A stretch of DNA of 22,875 bases. Origin: CAZMCT01 sp964564785. GTDB lineage: Bacteria; Planctomycetota; Phycisphaerae; UBA1845; Fen-1342. Position 1 is the stretch's first letter, and each line of letters begins with the position of its first letter. The notes under the pieces were generated by a model. That model was not told the DNA's origin and did not search any database. It saw nothing but the letters and a program-made list of their open reading frames with translations. A program made the position numbers and the translations under genes. Of this stretch, positions 17,228 to 22,875 are shown one piece after another. The DNA lies in NCBI GenBank assembly GCA_964564785.1, contig CAZMCT010000062.1:1-22875 (forward strand), written 5' to 3'.

Positions 17228-17245
17228 CGGCACGGCTCCCGCACT

Positions 17246-18343
17246 TCAGCCGCGCACGCCGGCCTGCCTGGGCCAGACCGTGCGCGTCGCCGTCAGCACC
17301 TGCTCCACCGTCACCTCGTTCATGCAGCGCAAATCCAGCGGGCACGTCCGGAGCTGGCAGGGCCCGCACGGAACCCGCGCCTGGAGCTTCACCTCGCCCG
17401 CGTAGTCCGTGTCCGTCCACGCCGGGTGCGTCGGGCCGAAGATCGTCACCGTCGGAATGCCGAACGCATTGCCGTAGTGCCGCGGCCCCGTGTCGTTGCA
17501 TACCAGCAGCGCCGCCTCACGTGCCAGTACCTTCAGCGAGCCCAACGTCGTCGCCGGCCGCTCGCAGCACACTGCGGCGCCCCCCGCCCGCTCTGCGATC
17601 AGCCGCATCAGCGGCAACTCGCCCGACGCACCGACCAGCACCGCGACGAGCCCCAGCTCGTCCCGCAGCCGCCGGCACACTTCCGCAAACCGCTCCGCCG
17701 GCCAACACTTCGCCGCACCGAACGCCGCGCCCGGATTGACCAGTGCATAACGCTGCGGCTCCAGACGATACGTCCGCAGCAGCAGCCGGCCCGCCGCCTC
17801 CTGCCCGGCCGTGATCCCCAGCCGCAGCCTGCGGTCCGGCACCGGGCAGCCGACGTGCTCGGCCAGCGCCGCATAGTACGGCAGCACCGGCGACGGCACG
17901 AACTGCCCACCGCGCCGCAGCGGTCGCAGACGGTCGGTCAGCATCCACGACCGTCCGTCGCGGGCGTATCCCGCGCGCCGCGGAATCCCTGCCCGCCACA
18001 CCACCGCGGCCGAGCGGAACGAGTTGGTCAGTAGCAGTGCCGCGTCGAAGCGCTCGCCCCGCAGCCGCCGCACGAGCCGCAACATGCCCAACTCGCGTCG
18101 CAGTCGCGGGCCGGCCGGCCAGTGCAGCGCCTCGTCGTGCCACCCGCCGCCGTCCACCACTTCCGCCACGTACGAACGCATCAGGTACGCGATGTGGGCC
18201 GCCCCAAAATGCGCACGCAGCGCCGCAAACACCGGCGTAGCCAGCACCACGTCCCCAACCCAGTTCGGAATGACGACCAGCAGCCGTCGCACCGCCTCAG
18301 GCGACCAAACGCTCGCTCCGGTCCTCGGCGCCGCCGCGATCAT
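17246..18343 (-). CDS. Family 9 glycosyltransferase, WaaF-like heptosyltransferase
   Basis: The product (365 residues) is a GT9 enzyme like ADP-heptose:LPS heptosyltransferase (WaaF/WaaC), which builds the LPS inner core at the inner membrane. Seen: an N-terminal IPNWVGDVVLATPV (25-38, the family's WIGD/TP acceptor loop). The C-terminal donor-site region reads CNDTGPRHYGNAFGIPTVTIFGPTHP. A Cys-rich tail (VPCGPCQLRTCPLDLRCM) matches the CPxxxxxC region seen in WaaF-type proteins. ATG 18343 is selected because the long upstream extension (to 18526) lies mostly within the methyltransferase gene. A TAGACT element ends 8 nt before the ATG and no Shine-Dalgarno is visible, so the transcript may be leaderless. 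This gene probably begins the minus-strand LPS run. Heptose is inferred from the family; the nucleotide sugar actually used is untested. Confidence 0.88.
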   Translation of the reverse strand: MIAAAPRTGASVWSPEAVRRLLVVIPNWVGDVVLATPVFAALRAHFGAAHIAYLMRSYVAEVVDGGGWHDEALHWPAGPRLRRELGMLRLVRRLRGERFDAALLLTNSFRSAAVVWRAGIPRRAGYARDGRSWMLTDRLRPLRRGGQFVPSPVLPYYAALAEHVGCPVPDRRLRLGITAGQEAAGRLLLRTYRLEPQRYALVNPGAAFGAAKCWPAERFAEVCRRLRDELGLVAVLVGASGELPLMRLIAERAGGAAVCCERPATTLGSLKVLAREAALLVCNDTGPRHYGNAFGIPTVTIFGPTHPAWTDTDYAGEVKLQARVPCGPCQLRTCPLDLRCMNEVTVEQVLTATRTVWPRQAGVRG

Positions 18344-18351
18344 CGGCGGGC

Positions 18352-18357
18352 AGTCTA
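18352..18357 (-). promoter_or_regulatory. -10-like TAGACT directly before the GT9 start
   Basis: On the minus strand TAGACT is followed by 8 nt and then ATG 18343. A start site at or 1-2 nt before the A would produce a leaderless mRNA, which fits the missing Shine-Dalgarno. TTACCT lies at a 17-nt spacing as a weak -35. The same geometry occurs before the MFS-PlsC gene. Confidence 0.4.
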
Positions 18358-18411
18358 GCGGGCCCGCGCCGGCGAGGTAAGTCGGCCGCGGACGGCCGCG
18401 CTCCTGCCGTT

Positions 18412-18990
18412 TCAACCCCGCTCCCCCAACATCCAGAGAACCTCGACGTTCCCGCCCTGCCCGCGGATCGGGCTGCCGATCTCGGCCACGAGGTTCAGAC
18501 CCGCGGCCGCCACGTCCGCCCGGCATCGATCAAGCACCGCGTCCAGCCGCTCCGGCGCTACGACGCCTCCCGGGCACCATTCGGCCGGTGCTTCGTATTG
18601 CGGCTTCACGAGCGTGATGATTCGCCCGCCTGGCCGCAGGCAGCGCCGGGCGGCCGGCAGGATCAGACGCTGCGGCGTCCAACCCACGTCGATCGTCACC
18701 AGGTCGGCCGGCTCCGGCGGCACGAAGGTGAGCGCGTTCGTCCGCTCGCAGACGACCACGCGCGGGTCCCGGCGGAGCGTGTAGTCGAGCACGCCGAATC
18801 CGGGCTCGACCGCGTACACGCGGCCGGCCCCGTGCCGCAGCAAGCAATCCACGAAGCCCCCCGCGTGCGAGCCGAAATCCACGCACGTCCACCCGGAGAC
18901 GTCCAGCCCGAAACCGCGCAACGCCGCAGCGAGCTTGAGCCCCCCGCGCGAGACGTATTTCCGTTCGTCCTCCATGCAGTTCTCAGCCAT
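18412..18990 (-). CDS. TlyA/FtsJ-like RNA 2'-O-methyltransferase lacking S4 domain
   Basis: The product (192 residues) matches the methyltransferase half of TlyA, an FtsJ-fold enzyme that 2'-O-methylates rRNA (16S/23S in mycobacteria) using SAM. Seen: KYVSRGGLKLAAAL (11-24), SAM loop CVDFGSHAGGFVDCLL (36-51), RVYAVEPGFGVLDYTLRRDPRV, and the K-D-K-E tetrad as Lys19, Asp101, Lys129 and Glu183. TlyA normally carries an N-terminal S4 RNA-binding domain of about 60 residues. Here only 10-13 residues precede the YVSRGG motif, so target recognition may differ. The start is uncertain: ATG 18990 is preferred, with in-frame alternatives at 18975, 19044 and 19080, none adding an S4 domain. The TIDVGWTP motif replaces the common DVSFISL. 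It lies upstream of the LPS run with a 68-bp gap. Confidence 0.8.
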   Translation of the reverse strand: MAENCMEDERKYVSRGGLKLAAALRGFGLDVSGWTCVDFGSHAGGFVDCLLRHGAGRVYAVEPGFGVLDYTLRRDPRVVVCERTNALTFVPPEPADLVTIDVGWTPQRLILPAARRCLRPGGRIITLVKPQYEAPAEWCPGGVVAPERLDAVLDRCRADVAAAGLNLVAEIGSPIRGQGGNVEVLWMLGERG

Positions 18991-19190
18991 TCGCCCCGAC
19001 CCCTTTTTCTCCGCCGCGCCCCAATTCGTCTTCCGGGCCGACATCGGGCGGACCGACGAGGATGGGGAACCCGGGCGCACTGAACACGCCGAGCCACCCG
19101 GCCGCTGGAATTACTCTGTCTTTTTTCCGTTCTTCTCCGCGGCCGGCCGCAATTCTCCGGGTCGCTCCGGTTCCCGAAGCGGAACGGGAG
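18991..19190. other. Intergenic region between methyltransferase and lipoprotein genes
   Basis: No gene is supported in these 200 bases. A perfect 12-bp palindrome, GCGGCCGGCCGC, lies at 19139-19150. A short imperfect stem built on GTTCC/GGAAC occurs near 19170-19185, just after the lipoprotein stop. Neither is followed by a U-run in the minus-strand direction, so no intrinsic terminator is called. Confidence 0.4.
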
Positions 19191-19733
19191 CTACCGCCGC
19201 CGCAGGGACTGCGGGCGCACCGGCGACCACGCCCCGTTGACCGAGCGCTCGAACTCCACCACCGGCGAGTCCGCCAGCCATTCCAGAACCTGCTGGTCGA
19301 GTTGCAGCGCGATGCTCTGGTTGGGCGCCAGCGGGACGCCGCCGCGGTCGATCCGCAGCCGGCGGACGTTGTGGGTGTCGATGACCAGCCGGTTCCCCGG
19401 CTCGGTCCGCGCGTCGGCCGTCGCACGCCGATTCGGCTCGAACCGCTCGAGAATCGTCAGATACTGAGGTGGCTGCGGCTCGGGCTCGACTGTCGCCCCG
19501 CTTGCCGGCGACGTGGCCGGCACGGTCGGCGGAACGCCGTCCGGCGGCGGTGCGACCGCGGGTTGCGACGCCGCCGGTGCGGTAGCCGGCGCTGGAGGCG
19601 GAACCTCGTCCGCGCTCCCCGGGGGCGCCGTACGCCGCTCCGCCGGCGGCGGGTTCTCGCACCCCCACGCACCCAGCAGGCCCAATGCCACCAGCCCGAC
19701 CGAGCCGACCGACAACAACCTGCGACGTGCCAC
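19191..19733 (-). CDS. Small putative lipoprotein, Pro/Ala-rich, function unknown
   Basis: I do not recognise the family. The product has 180 residues. It begins with a lipoprotein-type signal: a positive MARRRL, a hydrophobic stretch (LLSVGSVGLVALGLLGAW) and GAWGC with candidate lipidation Cys25. The lipobox is relaxed because Trp is at -2. Residues 26-85 are a Pro/Ala/Thr/Ser-rich linker. The C-terminal domain (about 90-175) contains YLTILERFEPNRRA, LVIDTHNVRRLRID and SIALQLDQQVLEWL. It is predicted to be mixed alpha/beta and exported, anchored in a membrane. GTG 19733 is chosen for its GGGAGG site 5 nt upstream and because it places the signal at the N-terminus; an in-frame start at 19796 would add 21 residues. 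No function is proposed. Confidence 0.7.
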   Translation of the reverse strand: MARRRLLSVGSVGLVALGLLGAWGCENPPPAERRTAPPGSADEVPPPAPATAPAASQPAVAPPPDGVPPTVPATSPASGATVEPEPQPPQYLTILERFEPNRRATADARTEPGNRLVIDTHNVRRLRIDRGGVPLAPNQSIALQLDQQVLEWLADSPVVEFERSVNGAWSPVRPQSLRRR

Positions 19734-19779
19734 CGCGACCTCCCGCCGACCGGCGGTCCCCTTCCGACCGGCGGCCCGC

Positions 19780-19785
19780 ATTTTA
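19780..19785 (-). promoter_or_regulatory. -10-like TAAAAT upstream of the lipoprotein gene
   Basis: GATAAAATGC on the minus strand places TAAAAT about 46 nt before GTG 19733. No consensus -35 is seen. The leader that would follow contains two direct copies (plus strand) of CCGACCGGCGG at 19746-19756 and 19764-19774. The element is AT-rich in a very GC-rich setting, which is its main support. Confidence 0.35.
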
Positions 19786-19895
19786 TCGCGCGCCAAGCCG
19801 CGGCGGTGAGAGCGCGGACGGTCCGCCGACCGGGGCGAGGGCTCTGTCCGCCAGCCGCGGCTTGCGAACTCGCTATCCGTGACCGGCCGTTCGCT

Positions 19896-19901
19896 TACAC
19901 T
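19896..19901 (+). promoter_or_regulatory. -10-like TACACT directly before the MFS-PlsC start
   Basis: TACACT ends exactly 8 nt before ATG 19910. No Shine-Dalgarno lies between them. This geometry would give a leaderless transcript and mirrors the TAGACT element before the GT9 gene. No good -35 is visible. The divergent lipoprotein gene starts 176 bp away. Confidence 0.4.
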
Positions 19902-19909
19902 GCGCCAAG

Positions 19910-21823
19910 ATGGCCGCCGAACACCCCCAGCCCCCCTTGCCGCGCTGGCTCACCCAGAACCGCAACTTCGTCTTGCTCTGGGCCGCCTACGGTATCAGCG
20001 CCTTCGGCGACCACCTCAGTGAGATGGCCCTTTTCCGCGAGGCCGGCGGGTTCGACCGCGACGACGCCACCCGTGTCCAGGCCCTGATGACCTTCTGCTT
20101 CTTCCTGCCGTTCGTCCTGCTCGGTCCTGTCGCCGGCTGGTGGGCTGACCGTTTCAGCCGCAAGTGGACCATGATCTCGGCCGACCTCGCCCGCGCCGCC
20201 ATCATGTTCAGCCTGACGTGGACTGTCCCCGCCCTTTTCGGCCTCGGCCTCGGCGACTGGTCCGTCACGCTGCCCCTGGCCGCCGCCGGGGCGTTCGCCG
20301 CGTTCTTCTCCCCCAGTCGCCAGGCGATGGTCCCGACGCTGATCCGCGATGACCAGCTCGTCCGGGCCAACGCCCTGATCAGCGCCCTCGGCACGATCGG
20401 CGCGATCCTCAGCACCGTCGTCGGCGGCTGGCTGGTCGAGCTCGCCGTCGCCGGCCACTTCGGTGTCGACTGGAATTTCCGGCTCGACGCCGCCACCTTC
20501 GTCGCCAGCGCGGTCCTGCTGGCCGGCATCGACCTGCGCCGCTCGCGGGCCGTCCCGCACGACCTGCCCGCCGGCCTGTGGATGCCGCTCCGCGACGGCT
20601 TCCGCTACGTCCTCGAGCACCGTCGCATCCTCCAGGTCATCCTGCTGGCTACGGTCTTCTGGGCTGCGGCCGGCGTGATCATCTCGGTCGTTCCCGCAAT
20701 CGTGCGCGACGTATTCGGCGGCTCGTTCGCCCAGGCCGGCACCTACCGCGGGCTGATCGTCGCCGGCCTGGCCCTCGGGGCCGCGCTGCTCACGCTCGTC
20801 GGCCGGGCGCTGCCGATCTCGCTGGGGGTGCTGATCTCGGTCGGCGGCGGGGCGTTCTGGGTTTTCGCGCTCGACGCGGCCTGCATTTGGAAGCCGCACG
20901 ACCTCTTCGCCGGGCTGTGCCTGCTCATGATCGGCGTGCACGGCGCGGGCATACTGGTCACGTCGATGGTCGTCATCCAGCGCTTCGTGCCGGACGCCCG
21001 CCGCGGCCGCGTATTCGGCGTCGCCGACATGGCCACCATGGCCGCGATCGTCGCGACGACCGCTCTGCTCGGCCTGCCGCGCATCGACCACCTCGATCGC
21101 TACGTCCCCGGGCTGCTCAGCGGCACGGGCCTGCTGCTCGCGGGTTCGACGGTGGTCGCGTGGCGCATCTATCGCCGCGGCGACACGCTGCCGGCCGTGG
21201 CCTGGCTCCTCTGGCGCGTGATCCGGCTCTACGCGGCGCTTGGGGCCCGCGCCCGCCGGGTCGGCCCGTGCACCGTGCCGCGTGGCGGACCGGTCATCCT
21301 GGCGGCCAACCACACCTGCGGGATCGACCCGCTCGTCATCCTCGGCACCTGTCCGGCCCGCATCGTCAGCTTCGTCGTCGAACAGAAGTACTACCGCGTG
21401 CCCGTGGCCCACTGGTTCATGAAGCTCGACGGCTGCATCCCCGTCGATCGCGACAACCCGACGAAGTCGTTCCTGTCCGGCGCCCTGCGCCTGCTCAAGA
21501 GCGGCGGCTGCCTCGGCATCTTCCCGCAGGGCACCTATGTGCCGCCCGGCCAGCCACCGCCCCCCGCCCGGCCCGGCGTCGGGGCCCTCGCCCTGCGGAC
21601 CGGTGCGCCCGTCATCCCTTGCCACATCAGCGGCACCCGGCACTCTGAGAACCCTTTCCTCGCCCTTTTCCACCGCCACCGCGTACGCGTGCGGTACGGC
21701 CCGCCCGTCGATCTCACCGCGCTTCGCGGCCAGGAGCGCGCGCCCGACGCCCCCCAGCGCGCCAGTGAGATCATCATGAACGCCATCTGGTCCCTCGCCC
21801 CGGACCACGCCGATGACCGCTGA
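19910..21823 (+). CDS. MFS transporter fused to PlsC-type acyltransferase
   Basis: This 637-residue protein joins a major-facilitator domain (about 15-420) to a 1-acyl-glycerol-3-phosphate acyltransferase domain (about 430-625). The layout resembles LplT fused to the acyltransferase part of Aas, i.e. lysophospholipid flipping plus re-acylation. MFS evidence: around 10-12 hydrophobic helices, and the loop GWWADRFSRKWTM (76-88), the family's GxxxDRxxRR motif. PlsC evidence: AANHTCGIDPLVI with the HX4D pair His468/Asp473, GCIPVDRD with Arg514 (motif II), and PVIPCHISG (motif IV). Motif III reads FPQGT (538-542), where FPEGT is usual. No AMP-binding acyl-ACP synthetase domain of full-length Aas is present. 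The start is ATG 19910 with no Shine-Dalgarno. Substrate direction and specificity are inferred. Confidence 0.88.
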   Translation: MAAEHPQPPLPRWLTQNRNFVLLWAAYGISAFGDHLSEMALFREAGGFDRDDATRVQALMTFCFFLPFVLLGPVAGWWADRFSRKWTMISADLARAAIMFSLTWTVPALFGLGLGDWSVTLPLAAAGAFAAFFSPSRQAMVPTLIRDDQLVRANALISALGTIGAILSTVVGGWLVELAVAGHFGVDWNFRLDAATFVASAVLLAGIDLRRSRAVPHDLPAGLWMPLRDGFRYVLEHRRILQVILLATVFWAAAGVIISVVPAIVRDVFGGSFAQAGTYRGLIVAGLALGAALLTLVGRALPISLGVLISVGGGAFWVFALDAACIWKPHDLFAGLCLLMIGVHGAGILVTSMVVIQRFVPDARRGRVFGVADMATMAAIVATTALLGLPRIDHLDRYVPGLLSGTGLLLAGSTVVAWRIYRRGDTLPAVAWLLWRVIRLYAALGARARRVGPCTVPRGGPVILAANHTCGIDPLVILGTCPARIVSFVVEQKYYRVPVAHWFMKLDGCIPVDRDNPTKSFLSGALRLLKSGGCLGIFPQGTYVPPGQPPPPARPGVGALALRTGAPVIPCHISGTRHSENPFLALFHRHRVRVRYGPPVDLTALRGQERAPDAPQRASEIIMNAIWSLAPDHADDR

Positions 21824-22875
21824 ACACCGGCCCGCGAACACACCGAAGCGACCCAAGCGCTCCGACCACCGTCTGCCTTGGCTGCTCGTCGCGCTGGCCG
21901 CCGTGCTCCCGCTGGCCGCGCTCCTCATCCTCCAGTTCGGCGCGGTCCCGCTCGGCTGTCCCGGCCGGCTGGTCTATCCGTATTCCCCCTTCAGCAGCGT
22001 CCGCCTTGCTGCCGTCGCCTGGGTGCTGCCCGCGGCCGCCGCGCTCGGGCTGGGCGTCTGGCTGACGGCCTGCCGGCCGATCGCGGGCCTGTTGCTGGTC
22101 GGCGTCGCAGCCGCCGGCGTGGCCGTTTGGACGCACCTGGCCCCGCCGGCGTGGCGCAATCAGCACCTCTTCAACGCCCTCTCGCCCTCGCACGACGGCG
22201 CGTTCGTCATCGAAGCCCTGCAAATCGACTCGCTCGCCGACTACCTGCGGCGGTTTCCCGACCGGGCCCGCACGCCGCCGGCCGAGATGCGCGGCACGCG
22301 CGTGATCAGCAATCCCCCCGGCACCACCGCGCTGGCGTTCGGCGTGAAACGCCTGACCGACCACTGGCCCACGCTCCAGGCCGTCACCCCGCCCGGTTTG
22401 CTCGAAAGCGTGCCCAGCCCGGAGCGCGTCGCGTGGCTCCGCCGTGCCGCCGCGCTGGGCCTCGTCCTCGGCGCGCTCTTCACGATCCTCTGGGCCGCAG
22501 CACTCCTGCCGCTTTACGCGGTCGGACGCGTCTTCTTCGCGCCCCCGGCGGCGGCGGCCTACGCCGCCGGCTGTGTCTTCACGCCCGCGACGCTGGTGTT
22601 TACGCCGGGAAAAGACGCCGCGCAACTACTGACGACCGCGCTGCCGCTGCTCGCCTGGCTGTGGGCGGTCCGGCGGCGCTCGCGCGTGGCCGCGGCAGTC
22701 GCGGGCGCGCTGGCCGTCCTCGCGAGTCTCGTCAGCCTCGTGCATGTCTGGATCGTGCTGATCATCTTCCTCGCCACGCTGTGGGCGCAGCGCACGCCGC
22801 GTCCGGGGCGGCCGGACCTCCTGCGTCGCGGCGTTTTCCCGGCCGCCCTCGCCGCCGCCGCGGCCACGCTGGCCC
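21813..22875 (+). CDS. Multi-pass membrane protein, possibly GT-C type (partial)
   Basis: The frame is open from ATG 21813 to the window end with no stop, giving at least 354 residues, so the gene is truncated by the window. The N-terminus is short and basic, then hydrophobic helices occur at about 22-43, 64-86, 89-108, 211-237, 242-264, 272-286 and 292-323, followed by a further one at the edge. A hydrophilic loop (110-205) contains SPSHDGAF (Asp128) and TRVISNPPGTTALAF. An early acidic residue and a PPG-type loop are reminiscent of GT39/GT-C glycosyltransferases, but I cannot assign it firmly. The start overlaps the MFS-PlsC stop by 11 bases in another frame, suggesting coupled translation. 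Alternatives are a transporter or an O-antigen-polymerase-like protein. Confidence 0.7.
   Translation, partial: MTAEHRPANTPKRPKRSDHRLPWLLVALAAVLPLAALLILQFGAVPLGCPGRLVYPYSPFSSVRLAAVAWVLPAAAALGLGVWLTACRPIAGLLLVGVAAAGVAVWTHLAPPAWRNQHLFNALSPSHDGAFVIEALQIDSLADYLRRFPDRARTPPAEMRGTRVISNPPGTTALAFGVKRLTDHWPTLQAVTPPGLLESVPSPERVAWLRRAAALGLVLGALFTILWAAALLPLYAVGRVFFAPPAAAAYAAGCVFTPATLVFTPGKDAAQLLTTALPLLAWLWAVRRRSRVAAAVAGALAVLASLVSLVHVWIVLIIFLATLWAQRTPRPGRPDLLRRGVFPAALAAAAATLA

Noticed and set aside
15692..18034. 780-codon plus-strand frame opposite the LPS genes
   Set aside because: It crosses three real minus-strand genes, is dominated by Arg/Pro/Ala and shows no motif; it reflects GC-rich codon bias.
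18343..18526. Longer N-terminus for the GT9 protein
   Set aside because: The extra 61 residues lie largely within the methyltransferase gene in another frame, are Gly/Arg/Pro-rich, and precede the normal GT9 start of fold.
19112..19130. T-run near 19121-19126 as an intrinsic terminator
   Set aside because: No GC stem lies immediately before it on the plus strand, and no plus-strand gene ends there.
19895..21928. 677-codon minus-strand frame opposite the MFS-PlsC gene
   Set aside because: It is highly charged (Gly/Asp/Glu/Arg) low-complexity sequence, a typical antisense shadow of a hydrophobic membrane-protein gene.

Overview
The window is a very GC-rich, densely packed stretch of bacterial chromosome. 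It holds a lipopolysaccharide (LPS) core module (a heptosyltransferase-like GT9, two WaaP/Kdo-kinase-like proteins and a WaaG-like GT4), which indicates a Gram-negative-type envelope. Frequent GTG starts, four-base overlaps, weak Shine-Dalgarno sites in several genes, a DUF342/FapA protein beside chemotaxis genes, and a Pro/Ala-rich lipoprotein suggest a high-GC Planctomycetota-like organism. That placement is an inference from gene content, not a phylogenetic result. There are no tRNA or rRNA genes, transposases, phage genes or CRISPR arrays that I can support. Almost all of the many long overlapping reading frames are GC-driven shadows.

Layout. (1) 223-5061, plus strand: a five-gene signalling cluster of FapA/DUF342 protein, CheX phosphatase, CheR methyltransferase, CheB methylesterase and a soluble HisKA-type histidine kinase. 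No CheA, CheW, CheY or chemoreceptor lies in the window. (2) 5065-18343, minus strand, read from right to left: GT9 heptosyltransferase, divergent kinase-like protein, WaaP-like kinase, WaaG-like GT4, ispE (isoprenoid precursor), addB, addA (double-strand break processing) and gpsA (glycerol-3-phosphate). Three junctions are GTGA overlaps in which a GTG start shares bases with the preceding TGA stop. (3) 18412-19733, minus strand: an S4-less TlyA/FtsJ-type methyltransferase and a small unknown lipoprotein. (4) 19910-22875, plus strand: a fusion of an MFS transporter and a PlsC acyltransferase, then a multi-pass membrane protein that runs off the window.

How the genes may work together. The four LPS genes probably build and phosphorylate an inner core. 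ispE feeds undecaprenyl/isoprenoid synthesis. gpsA supplies glycerol-3-phosphate and the MFS-PlsC fusion would acylate lysophospholipid or lysophosphatidate, so much of the window concerns the envelope, with an AddAB recombination module inside the same transcription direction. The chemotaxis-type cluster looks like an accessory methylation/adaptation set whose kinase could be the local HisKA protein or a CheA elsewhere.

Points that deserve a second look are: a seven-unit 18-bp in-frame Pro-rich repeat inside addB; a kinase-like LPS protein with HGN in place of the catalytic HxD; a PlsC domain with FPQGT in place of FPEGT; a CheB receiver lacking the switch Ser/Thr; and two start codons each preceded by a TA(G/C)ACT element exactly 8 nt upstream with no Shine-Dalgarno, which suggests leaderless transcripts.
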